From Ligustrum vulgare (taxonomy: Eukaryota > Streptophyta > Magnoliopsida > Lamiales > Oleaceae): 64,000 bases of DNA. Each line of letters opens with the position of its first letter. Positions within the stretch are counted from its first letter, which is position 1. Below the pieces are notes generated by a model. It was not told the origin of the DNA. It was given only the letters and a program-made list of their open reading frames with translations, and did not search any database. The DNA lies in assembly GCA_963555705.1 (NCBI GenBank), contig OY743170.1, positions 29,711,362 through 29,775,361 of the forward strand, in the 5' to 3' direction. This document shows positions 11,401 to 22,147 of this stretch, piece by piece. Position numbers and translations under genes: made by a program.

Positions 11401-11810
11401 TTAATTCTGAACCCAATGATTTCTTCTCATTAACTTTATCCCAATAGATTGGCGATCGACATCTTCACCCATACTGTGCTTCGTTTGGTGACATATCAAT
11501 GGTAGCCCGAAAACTGTTATTGTAAGCAAATTCTACTAATGGAAAAACGTGTCTCTCATTTACCATTTGGGTCTAGAACACATGCCATAAACATATCTTT
11601 CAATGTCTGAATCTGGAGATGGTATAATTTAGTACCCATTGCCACATGTAAACTGTTCCAAATCTCGAAGTAAATCTCGAATCTCTATCCGAAAAATGAA
11701 CACTAACAATACATGAAATCGGACAACCTCTCTAACATATATCTGTACCTCATACGAAGCTATGCGAAAATACGCTCGATAGCTATTGAGTAGAACTCAA
11801 TCAATCATCC
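11401..11810 (-). pseudogene. gypsy integrase core, broken
   Basis: Minus-strand patches in several frames spell the end of the gypsy integrase core: a VAMGTKL-like patch near 11650, an IQTLKDMF patch near 11600, EFAYNNSF near 11530, and CRSPIYWDKV near 11450. The usual segment between the VAMGTKL and IQTLKDMF patches (containing the PQTDGQ region) is missing, so there is an internal deletion as well as stops. Confidence 0.8.
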
Positions 11811-14772
11811 GTCATTATCCAACTTATTAACTCATTCATTAACCTTCTATTCCCAAACTTTCCAGAATCTATACTGATATCGAATCCACGATATAACCAT
11901 CAATTATTCAAATGCTTAAACTAGAAACCAAGAAGATTGATCAAGAATAATACCTTATCACTCAAAACATAGAAACGCGGTATCAATTCCAAAACATTTG
12001 GGTACAAACTCAAACTTGGCAGAATCTTTCTGAAAAAGATTTACAAACGTAATCATTTCCAAACTCGACTGAACCTTCCTTTTCGAAATTGAAGAAATTT
12101 CAACTTAAATTCTTTAATCCATACTTTTAAATCATGTATCAAGTACTTGATATCACATACTCATTCTAGCTGAGGACAAAGGTACTTAAAGTATCATCAT
12201 AAGAATCAAATCTGATATTCTCAACTTAAGAAACCTCACTTACTTCCCAATCTGAAGTTCCATATACAATTTCTCCTCTTCTCCAACTTCAATTCATGTC
12301 ACACTATGAACAATACTCTGATTAAATCTATCACCAATAAATAAGACTTCTGCGAACCATATAAGATTCCTCATCAAGTTTACTTAACCCAAAGATACAA
12401 TTCTATTATAAGAAAAAGTCACGCAACTGATCATCTCGAGTTTTCCATCATTGTAGTAAAATATCTTACTCACATCAAAAGTACAACTGATAACAAGTAA
12501 TCAGAACTGCATAACCAAAATCTTAAATAAATCTCTATATCTTATGACTCAAAATGAAGATTCTTAATCGTAGGTAATATTTCACCATAATTCAAATAAC
12601 CATCAAAATAGATCAATTGACTCAATATAATCACACAATCCTTCGCGGGATAACCATAACATCTATTACCCGTCTAGTCACCATATCTTGTAGTAATCAT
12701 ATAACATGTCACTTATCGTTGCATCATATGACCTCAAATAATCATATCAATCTCTCTAAGATTACAATATAATAACCATCATATCTATCACGGAAATCTT
12801 ATACGTCAATCTGCTCACTAAGATTATATATCAATCTCTTAAACTAAATAAATCTTGGATTCTGTCATTGTCGCTCTTTCTGCACACTACTCCGAAATAA
12901 GTCATTACTGTGAAGTCTGATCCTCATTTCCACACGGACAATTACATAAAATTACATTTCTTATTTTCGAACCAAGATACCCTTAGTAACTCTTTCCAAA
13001 ATTTCAAGGTAGGATCTTATCATAAACTTTCCTCCGTTCAAATGCATTACTTCTGCAATACTTGAGCAAATTTAGGACTTGATAAAATATCTGTCATCAC
13101 TTTCATCCAACAATTTTTCTCTCATGATCTTCTAATATCATAAATGAAAACTTACTGTATATCCGTGAATCGTTCACTGATCACGAGGCAATCCCGATTT
13201 TTCCATGACTGAGACTTATCTTTCTTCGAATTCCACTTAGAACCAAACATGGCATAACTGATTCATGAAAAGTCAACTTATTTCATAATCACAATACATC
13301 GTCACCTTCAGTTCTCATCATCACATTACTTCTTATAATCATCTATTGTACCCTTAATATTCAAACGACCTCATGACCATCATCATTGTCTCACATAATC
13401 CCAAACATTTGATCATATGTACCCAATCTCTCACTGTAATAAATCTCGATACTTTTAAGGGCATCATACTGTAAAATACTTCCAATATCTCTCATTCATG
13501 ATAACTGACTTTTCCAAATAATCTTATTACTTGTAAACAACCAAATCTTACGCATCATCTACCAATCAACTTCCAAAACAAATCAACAGTATTATCATAT
13601 ATCCTCATCATTTATAATATTCTTCAATACAAGTGATCATCTCCAACTAGTACTCAATTCGTTCTCAAAAATAATTAAGATTCTTCTCAATAACACCATA
13701 ATCTTTATCTTCACTCATCTTTCAAAAATGTACCTTGACATCCCAATAGTTGTATACACCATCTTGTTTGAAATTTTGAGACAAGGGGAGCACCTCAATA
13801 AAACTATATCCATTACAAAATGATTATGCTTCGAAAGTCAAAAACGTCTCAAGAGTCATTATCCCTTTTTATCACTTACTAAATCTTGCTTGCGGTGTAA
13901 ATGAACTTGCAAGTCTAACCTCAATTCTCTTAGTTGGTTGCTTTACCATACCATGCTCTTAACTCAAACTGATAAAATTCTGGGCAGAGTCTCCCTTATA
14001 TTATGGACTAATCCAACTCGTTGGTATACTTCAAAACCAACAATAACAACCTGTAATTATACTCCACATCTGACCACCACAATTAAATATTGACAACAAT
14101 TCCAACAGACTTCAATACCACAAAATATCCCAGACAAATCAATTCATCATTTCTCAACATAAAAATTTCAAATCATAGTTTCCAATATCACAAAATCACT
14201 TTCTTCAATACATTAATTAGCTCAAGTGCCAACTCATTGGTCATACTTATAAAATATATGTCACAAATCAATATTTTCAAAATTTCTTCACAAGGTCAAA
14301 CTTCATAATAAATTTCTCTTCAACATAGAGGCATAATTCACTTACTCAAACACAATATCAATTCTTAATTCCCAATAATTTAGAATCAAAACTTTAAATC
14401 TCAAATTTCATAATTCTTCTCATACAAGTCTCAATAAAATCATATTACTCATAATCTCAACATCTCATCACATCTTCATAAAATTGGCTTGCTATCTCTC
14501 GTTGATATATTCCGAAAATATTGTCTAATCCTTTCTATTGACTTCTCATACTTATTGCCATGTCTAAAATAAATTATGCAAAGTCCAGTTAGGGTTCATC
14601 ATTTCTAAGTTCGAGGACAAAAATTATTATAAAATCATTCTTAAGTCATATTATTCCCATCATGCTCAACACTCGTTCTCTTTTTTTTTTTCTTTTCTTT
14701 CTAAAAATTTCTCATTATGCTCCAAAACTTATTTCTTTCTTTCTTATTCGGATAAAATCTTTCTCTTCAGTA
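11811..14772. other. gypsy interior without readable coding sequence
   Basis: About 3 kb of A/C/T-rich DNA where gag, protease, reverse transcriptase and RNase H would be expected. I see no conserved motif in any frame. A 72-codon frame at 14090-14308 has no recognisable feature. The sequence may be fully eroded pol or unrelated filler carried by the non-autonomous element. Confidence 0.6.
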
Positions 14773-15060
14773 ACGACCCGGCTCCCTCGCTGGGGCCTTC
14801 TCCGAGTCGTACTCGTAGTCTTTACTTCTTTCTCATAAATCATTAAAATAAGTATTCGAAATACTCTTCATTCTTTCTCATAAATCAATAAAATAAGTAT
14901 TCGAAATACTGAAATAACCTTAAACATCATAAACTTCTTTACCTCGGAGTTGGTGGAACGAATGATGGCAGTGGCAATCTTCATCAATAATACTTAAATA
15001 TTGAAAACTGTTTCTTGAAATTTCTTTTTGAAAACTTACCAGTCTACAGAAACGCAGACT
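14773..15060. repeat. gypsy leader with LTR-like fragment and tandem 55-bp repeat
   Basis: TAACGACCCGGCTCCCTCGC at 14773 resembles the beginning of a plant gypsy LTR (compare TGTAACGCCCCGAG of this element). It may be the relic of a related LTR captured inside the leader. At about 14827-14916 the phrase TTCTTTCTCATAAATCA(T/A)TAAAATAAGTATTCGAAATACT occurs twice in tandem. Confidence 0.5.
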
Positions 15061-15073
15061 GGCTCTGATACCA
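15061..15073 (-). other. gypsy primer-binding site (tRNA-iMet type)
   Basis: GGCTCTGATACCA on the plus strand is the complement of TGGTATCAGAGCC, the initiator-Met tRNA primer site used by many plant LTR elements. It lies 3 bp from the LTR edge at 15077. It fixes the element orientation as minus. Confidence 0.93.
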
Positions 15074-15076
15074 AGC

Positions 15077-17651
15077 TGTAAAGCCCCGAGTTCCGAGGAG
15101 CCGGGAACGTCACTTTTCTAAATTCTTGAATAAAAGTTTTGTTGCGGAAAATGATTAAATGTTAAATATCGCATTTATTGAATAAAAGTTTAGCGATAAT
15201 TCAAATGGAATAGGTAAATTCGTACAAATTTATAAAAATGACAATTCTTGATAAAATGAAATAATTATTTCAAAGCTCACGACTTTTAAAAATATCAATT
15301 TGTAATTTTTCGTCATTGCCCATCACTCGCCACCGTCTCCGAAATCTGTAAAAGATTTTTAAAAACGGGTTGAGCATTTCATAGAAATACTCAGTAGACT
15401 CGCGCATAATAATCATTTAACGTTATAAATTAAAACACATAATCATGATATTCAAGTCTCAGGTGTCTAACGATCACCAGTATTCTCATGAACATAAAGT
15501 TCAAGTTCTCATGCATTTAAGCAAGTAATTCTCATGAACATAAAGTTCAAGTTCTCATGCATTTAAGCAAGTAATTCTCATGAACACAATCATCATACAT
15601 GCTAAACTTATAAATCAAATAATTATTGATGCGCACATTTGAAAAACGTAAATTTGTAGATAAGAGTCTACCTTAAATCCGACGAGTGCAAAGTTGAGCG
15701 GGAAACGACTTAACTCCTTTAAAATCTCCGTACGCTTCGTCTAGCCAATTAGAAGATCAAGTCGAATTAGTCTTTTGAAATCTAGGGTTTAAAATGATAT
15801 ATTACGATTTGGGGACTTAAATTGATGATTTGAAAGTTGATGGACTAAAATGAATAATTTTGAAAGCTGAGGGACTACAATGTAAATTTTCCAAAAGTTG
15901 GGTCGAAGCTCAAATAAATATTACTATAGGGCTGAAATAATAGATTTTAAAAATGAAGGGGCTGGTTAAAATCGTTTCGAAACTTAGGGGCTGAAATTAT
16001 AAGTTTTAAAAACTATAGGGACCGATTTGAAACAATTTAAAACTTTGAGGTACTGAAATAGATAACTTGTAAAACTTGAACTTAAAATCAAATGAATTAA
16101 ATCTACAGGGACTGAAATGAGTTTGATACTTAGGGCTAAATAATAACTTTTGAAACTTTAAAGTAAGATTTAAAAATATTTAAACTATAGGGACTGTTTT
16201 GAACGGTTATAAAAGATGGGGACTAAGATGTAAATTTGCTGAAAATCAATATATATAAAAATCAGATCTTTCTCTCTCTACCCATCCATTTTCGATCTGC
16301 AGCGAAGAGAGAGAGAGAAGCGGAGGTGCGACTGGGAGGGGGAAACGCCACCTGCTCCGGCGATTTCGCCGGCGAAACGCGGACGCGGCGAGCGGCGGTA
16401 GGGATGGGGTTCAAGTTTGGTACGAGATTGAGTGTCAAAACCGAGGTAATACGAGGCTCGAATCGCGATTTTCCGGCGAGGAACCCGGCGGTTGAGGTAG
16501 GTTATGGACTTATCTACTTTGGGTTGTTTTTGGGTTAAGTTTTCTTTTTGGTTTTGGGTTGCGATTTGTGAGGTGGGCCGTGGACAGAGGCAGTGGTGAC
16601 GGTGTTGGAGGTGCTTGGTTGCAGGCGGTGGTTTGGGGGTGAGTGGTGATGATGATGATGATGATGATGATTGGTGTTGTGGTCTGCGGTCATGGTTGTA
16701 GTGATGATGGTGGTGACGATTGGACGTGGCTGGGCAGCTGGGATTTGGAATGATGGTGCGATGGTTGTGTGTGCGTGAATCCTGGGTTGCAGGTTGGTTG
16801 CGGTTTGTTGGTGTATTGTTGTTGGGGCATAGGTTTGTGATGAGGGTGTGATGGAGGTGGCGGAGTGGTTGGAGTCCAGAGGAGTGGTCTGTGTGTGGAG
16901 ATGGTAGTGTTGGAGCTTGCGGCTGATGATGCAGTGGAGCTTGGGTGCAGGTCGTGACTGTGGAGGTTGGTGGTCCGATTGAGAGGGCCAGTGGAGATGG
17001 AGGTGGCTGCAGCATTTGGTGGTTGAGTGGTGGTCCAACTTCTTTGGGTTCGATTTTGGGTTGATGTTGGCGGCGGTTGTGGTTGACACTGGATAATGGT
17101 GAGGTTTGTGCGTGTATATGGAAGGAGGCATAGTGGTGGTGCTGATGATTTGGGGTCTCGACAGTGGGCTGGTGATGAAGGTGGTGTAATGTATAAAAGA
17201 GGGTGTCGGGGGGAGTGAGAGCAATAGAGTATGGGTTAGGTGAGTGGAAGAATGAGTTTGATGTTAGTGGGGGGTATGATAGGTATGGGGGTGGAGTTAA
17301 TTGGAGTTGGTGGATTTGTTAGGAATTTTATGGGGTTTGGATACACAAGCACGGAGATCTAGGAGATAATACGCGTGAATTCAACTGAAATTGGAAAATG
17401 GATCTGATAAGATGATCTTGATGTAATTTGAAATTTAAAATGATTTTGAAAATAATAATTTAAATAAATAATTAAAATAATAAAATTTTAGAAATTCGGA
17501 ATTAAATTTAAAATCGAATTGACTCGATATTTCTCGACTTGACTAGACGAACGCGTCTTGACGTTAACGTAAAAATGGGTGAGATCGCAACGACACGATT
17601 TTCGAAACTTGAAATAATTATTAAATTGCGTAAAAATTCTTGGTCGCTACA
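15077..17651 (-). repeat. gypsy 5' LTR (2575 bp)
   Basis: Nearly identical to 8263-10828. It is 9 bp longer through an extra CAT near 15590 and an extra AGGCGG near 16622. The five visible substitutions include C/A in the fourth-to-fifth bases after TGTAA, two near 15367, one near 15786 and one near 16730. Confidence 0.95.
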
Positions 17652-17656
17652 CAAAT
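17652..17656. repeat. target-site duplication CAAAT (right)
   Basis: Second copy of the CAAAT duplication of the nested gypsy element. Confidence 0.95.
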
Positions 17657-17778
17657 AGTCTATATACTTTACTATTTATAGCATATCCAACAAAGGCACT
17701 CTTGATCCCTCTTGATCTTAGTTTTGTTCTACTAGGATTGGTGTTTTTATAATAAGCCAAACACCCCCACACTTTAAA

Positions 17779-18867
17779 TTATCCAATGTTAGGCTTCTGA
17801 CCTTTCCAAAATTCGTAAGGCGAAACTTTAAGTTTCTTAGAAGGAATTCTATTATGTATATGACACGCGGTAAGTAATGTCTCACCCCATAAGTTATTAG
17901 GCAATTTAGACCTTTTTAGCATAGCATTTATCATCTCAACTAAGGTTCTATTTTTCCTTTCCGCCAAGCCATTTTGTTCCGATGTTCTAGGTTCACTACA
18001 TTGGTGTAAAATACCACGTTCTTCACAAAAGATATCAAATTCTTTAGAAAAGTATTCACCACATCTATCACTTCTAAGAATTTTAATCCTTTTATCCTTT
18101 TGATTTTCTACTTTACTTTTATATGCTTTAAACATATGAAAAGCCTCATTTTTATGTTTCATTAGATAAACATAACAAAATCTAGAATAATCATCAATGA
18201 AAATGATAAAATATTTATTACCACCCCTAGTTAACATGCCATTAAGTTCACAAATATCGGTATGAACTAATTCAAGAATATTGGATGTTCTTCCTATACT
18301 TTGAAAATGTTTTTTAATCATTTTGGACTTAGTGCAAATTTCACATTTTTCATTCTTTGTAAAATCACAAGATAGCATGCCATTTCTAATCATTCTATGC
18401 AAAGTAGAATATCCAACATGTCCTAATCTATCATGTCATAAATTTAAAGAACACACAAAGTAAGAAGAATTTATTTTGTTGATTGCATTGTCAATAGTAG
18501 ACAATTTGACCATTCCATTAGTGGAATAGCCTTTACCAACAAAGAAACCATTTCGGGACAATACAAGTTTTTCCGACTCAAAAATACATTTCACGCCCGG
18601 TTTTCCCAACAAATCACCACTTACAAGGTTTCTATTCATATCCGGCACATGTAAGACATTTGTAAGAGTTACAACCTTTCCAGATGTGAATTGAAGATCA
18701 ACATTCCCTTTGCCTATGACTTTCGAACAATGTTCATTTCCCATTTGAATTTGTTGACCATCATCAATCTCTTGATAGGTCTTGTATAGGGATTTGTCAT
18801 AGCAAACATGAATGGTGGCGCATGTATCATACCACCATCCCGAAATTTTTCCTTTGACAGAATTCAC
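17779..18867 (-). pseudogene. copia A protease-integrase
   Basis: Protease and integrase of copia A, in one frame broken by one stop. The protease core is at the start (18867 on down) as WWYDTCATIHVCYD; the catalytic Asp is present although Cys replaces the common Gly after it. A TGA at 18436 falls in the motif L-stop-HDRLGH, where copia elements have Trp, so a TGG to TGA change is likely. After it the zinc-binding H/H/C/C region ends in CEICTKSK. The integrase triad is all visible: D in VHTDIC, D in LRSDRCGEY and E in NGLAERKNR. The frame ends at 17779, 122 bp before the gypsy insertion. Integrase would insert the DNA copy into the genome. Inactive because of the stop and the split. Confidence 0.94.
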
Positions 18868-18929
18868 CTCGCTTATAGTAGCAATAATTTCATTCTTGTC
18901 AATGGATTAACCTTGCCTCCAAAATTGCT

Positions 18930-19734
18930 TTGTTTTTTATGTCGGCAATCTTTCACAAAGTGACCGAATTTTTCACACACAAAGCATTCTCCATTGGGCT
19001 TCTTTTTGCATTTGTGACTTTCCCTTGTTTACTTTGGTCACTTTGTTGTTCTCCAAGGTATTGGCTTTAGAAGTGCCAACATGGAAATTCTCAATCCCAT
19101 CTCTTGCCCTCGACTCTTCCTCAATTCGGAGATGTTTTTGAATTTGCTCAATTGAAAAGTCTTCGGAGTTGTGAAGAATTTTCTTCCTATATCCTCTCCA
19201 AGTAGAAGGTAATTTTGTAATAATTGCTCCTACTTGAAATGATTCTGGAAGTTCTATCTTCACCGCTTTTAATTTATTGACAATCACTTGCAATTCATGA
19301 ACTTGGGGTAATAGGGGAGCATTTTCCAAAAATTAAAAATCAAAGTACCTTGTTATAAGGAATTTTGTAGTTCCTTCCTCTTCGGTCTTGTACTTGTTTT
19401 CAAGTGCATTCCAAATCTCTTTTGCAGATTTAGTGTTGGTGTACAAGTCGTAGAGACGATCTGAAAGTGCATTCAAGATATGGCCATGACAAATAAGTTC
19501 GTCTTCTTCTCGCTTCTTTCGATCAATCCTTGCTTGTTCGGTATCTTTATCGGAAGGTTCGGGCAAGTCCTCCAAATTGGGATCAAGAATGTAGAAGATT
19601 TTCAGTGCCGTTAGTAGAAACTTAATTTTGTCTTGCCACCTTGTGAAGTTTGTACCATCAAAGCGATTCAAGCGAACCAAATCTTGATTCATCAACTTGA
19701 TTGTAGCCATGGTTGTGTCTCCTTTGGTTGCCAT
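18930..19734 (-). pseudogene. copia A gag with zinc knuckle
   Basis: The frame begins at ATG 19734, only 20 bp inside the 5' LTR, and reads RFDGTNFTRWQDKIKFLL, the typical UBN2-type gag opening, then DRLYDLYTNTKSAKEIWNAL. A stop/frameshift at 19330 separates it from the second half (19329-18973), which has ESFQVGAIITKLPSTWRGYR and a basic tail. Just beyond, near 18940-18985 in a shifted frame, is a CX2CX4HX4C zinc knuckle, CFVCEKFGHFVKDC. Gag packages the element RNA; the knuckle binds nucleic acid. Two frame breaks make it inactive. Confidence 0.93.
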
Positions 19735-19753
19735 TCAAATTTCGCTTTTAGAT

Positions 19754-20520
19754 TGTTGAGAGATTTTCTTTCTCAAATGAAATATGTGCTATAACGAAGT
19801 TAACACAAAACTTGAAACAAAAAATCAAGAAGAAATCAAAATTGTAAAATGACTTGAATCGTAAAAAATGCTGTCCTAAAAGCGAAATTTGCGCCCTCTC
19901 GTAATGAGAATGCTAAAGGGCCTTCAAGCAAGTTGCTTTAGCGAATTTCAAGTCTCAAACCAAGTATCAAATAGCACAATTGATAGACTTGGAGAATAGG
20001 AACAAGAAGAGCAAATTTTAGATATTCTAAGTATATAATATCAAGGTTTTGGGATGATAATCACAATGAATGTATATTGATCAAAAAATTGTTTAAAACC
20101 ATGAATTCTATACCTATTTATAGAATTCTATCATCTCAATTCGTTGTTCATGCAACTCTTCACGAAAGAGTGCCAAAGATTGTTGAAAAGGTGTATGAGA
20201 AAATCTGAAAAAATTCTCCAATGGTCATATTTTAACACCACGCGATCGTTCGATACAAGGCTCGCGCGATCATGCGATGCCACGAAAATTTGTACAGTGA
20301 CCAAAATCACTCAACCACGTGATCGCTGGACCACTAACCACGCGATCGTGTGATTCTTCACTTTGGCCGGACCTCCAGGTCCGGTCCGGACCAATTGGTC
20401 CGTCCAGTTGTATTTGGTCCGGTTTTCGCACTTCTTGGAACCCTCTGTATTGTAGACCGGTTCTTGCACTTTTTCAACTTTATATATATATATATATATT
20501 TGAACAACATTTTCATAACA
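19754..20520 (-). repeat. copia A 5' LTR (767 bp)
   Basis: Pairs with 5083-5857; begins TGTTGAG and ends AACA. GAATC follows at 20521-20525. It has the same CGCGATCG and GGTCCGGACC palindromes and a shorter (TA)n run. No canonical TGGTATCAGAGC primer site follows on its inner side. Confidence 0.93.
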
Positions 20521-20525
20521 GAATC

Positions 20526-20702
20526 TCATCATAAATTTTCACTTTATGATGAAATGTTGTTCAACATTTATGATGAAATTTGTTCATCATACATTTTCAC
20601 TCCAGTCGAAGACTGGAATTCCAATGGTCAAAGTTATTCTTCATGGGAGATTTGAAGAACTGAGCTTGGGGTGTTCATGACAAAGAAGAAATTACGGGTT
20701 AT
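20526..20702. other. host DNA between copia A and the Athila-like element
   Basis: 177 bp separates the two insertions. It includes a direct repeat of TTTATGATGAAA (about 20542 and 20568). It would have been continuous with DNA left of 5083 and right of 27663 before the insertions. Nothing coding is certain. Confidence 0.5.
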
Positions 20703-22131
20703 TGATGTGTGTCGCAATGCACCAAAATAATAAATAATTCCTTACTCGTTAAATATTAATTAATAATGTAGTAGCGAGAGTAAGGGTCGATCCCACGAGG
20801 AACGGAAACTAATTTTAGTTGTTCGATCAATTAGAATGGAATGGGGGGTTTTGTTGTTTGAATTGCTTGAATGAAAACTATGCATAAAAATAAACAATTA
20901 AATATGACTAAAAAAATAATATGAGAGGAAATCTTGTTCTCGGGTTCGGTTGTGTCCTTAATTAATGTTATACTTTTCCTTGTAACGTGTTTCTATTCCT
21001 AATTCAATTATCAATCATAAATAATCAACAAGCTCTGATTATCTAAATTCTTCCTTCTGTGTATTGATTCAAAACAAGCTCTTCGAACCAATTCTAGCCA
21101 CGGACAATCCTAAACAAGCTCTTAGGATTTAATGCACGACTAGTATGAAGATTTAGAAGAATAGATTGAATTAGATCGTTAATTACACAAGCTCGAATTA
21201 ATCAATCCAAGTTGAATTATTACTAAACCTGCACGAGATTTATTTGCTACTAAAATAAAGATTCAATGATCAATAATCCAATTGGCCAAATTAAACTATT
21301 AATCAAATAAACTCAATTGAACGTTCAAAACATAATAATCCAACAATTGAAATAAAGGAATAAATTCACGCTACTAATTTGTAGGAAAAGAAAATAACAT
21401 AATTGAATTGACACAACTTCCCCTTTGAACAAGATATGGAATTTAGCCTAGCATGGTTGTGGAGTATTCTTCAAGTTGCTTCATGAATTCCATTGTTGTT
21501 GATGTTCTTTGGCTTGAAAATCTCTCAAGAATGCTCTATATTTTTCTCTCAATTTTCCTCAATGTCTAGCCTCTTTCACAATAATAAAAGTCCCTTTTTC
21601 TTGTCATGAAACTCCCTTTTTATAGCCTCAATTTCGTGCCCTAGCCTTGGGAGCAAGAAATCCAAAATTATGGAAAGAATTGAAATAAGGAAATTTTTGA
21701 CTTGAAGATTTACTGCCGTAACTATTCTTTTACGGCCGTAATTGAGTTACTGCATATTTCATCAAATTGGAGTTACGGCCGTAACTCCTGATTTACGGTC
21801 GTAATTAGGTCTCTGCCGATTGTCTTCTTTTGAAGGTTACGGCCGTAACCTTTACCTTTACGGCCGTAACTGTGTTTCTGCACATTTTTCTTCTTTATTC
21901 ATCATATTTTTACGGCCGTGATTTTAATTGCTTACGGCCGTAACCTTAATTTCACCTAAGTCTCCAAACTTCAGTTTTGAGTGCAATTTGGTCCTTTTTC
22001 TTCTTTTTTCTTCCTTTATGATCCTATACAATATAAAATACAAAATGCATTAATAATACTTAGATAGAATCACATTATGGCATCTTCAAGGATATAAGTG
22101 TATAAAATAAACGTAAATATCACACTTATCA
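20703..22131 (-). repeat. Athila-like 3' LTR with TTACGGCCGTAA array
   Basis: It pairs with 26183-27658 but lacks about 47 bp near 21270. Between 21710 and 21944 it holds eight or nine copies of the palindrome TTACGGCCGTAA or close variants (starts near 21710, 21730, 21773, 21792, 21837, 21858, 21910 and 21933). Confidence 0.93.
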
Positions 22132-22147
22132 AATCCCCCCACACTTG
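22132..22147 (-). other. Athila-like polypurine tract
   Basis: AATCCCCCCACACTTG on the plus strand reads as CAAGTGTGGGGGGATT on the minus strand, directly before the 3' LTR. Confidence 0.82.

Larger units (their letters stand above)
8263..17651 (-). mobile_element. young non-autonomous Ty3/gypsy element nested in copia A
   Basis: The LTRs 8263-10828 and 15077-17651 begin TGTAA(C/A)GCCCCGAG and end CGCTACA, with a perfect 5-bp duplication CAAAT outside. By eye they differ by about five substitutions plus a 3-bp and a 6-bp indel in 2.57 kb. A tRNA-iMet-type primer site lies inside the right LTR and a purine tract inside the left LTR, so transcription runs on the minus strand. The 4.25-kb interior keeps only a broken integrase and C-terminal pol segment, of the type chromodomain-bearing gypsy elements have. 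No gag, protease or reverse transcriptase is readable. Near-identical LTRs with a ruined interior indicate recent movement using enzymes made elsewhere. Confidence 0.95.
5083..20520 (-). mobile_element. Ty1/copia retrotransposon A, interrupted by a gypsy element
   Basis: Near-identical ends at 5083-5857 and 19754-20520 begin TGTTGAGA and end ATAACA. A perfect 5-bp duplication, GAATC, lies at 5078-5082 and 20521-20525. Reading on the minus strand the order is gag, protease, integrase, reverse transcriptase, RNase H: the copia order. Between integrase and reverse transcriptase a complete gypsy element (8263-17651) is inserted. Without it the element is about 6 kb, a normal copia size. Stops and a frameshift make it non-functional. 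LTRs differ at roughly 6 percent of sites by eye, so it is older than its passenger. Confidence 0.95.

Noticed and set aside
14090..14308. 72-codon plus-strand frame in the gypsy interior
   Set aside because: Opposite to the element, no domain, composition like surrounding DNA.
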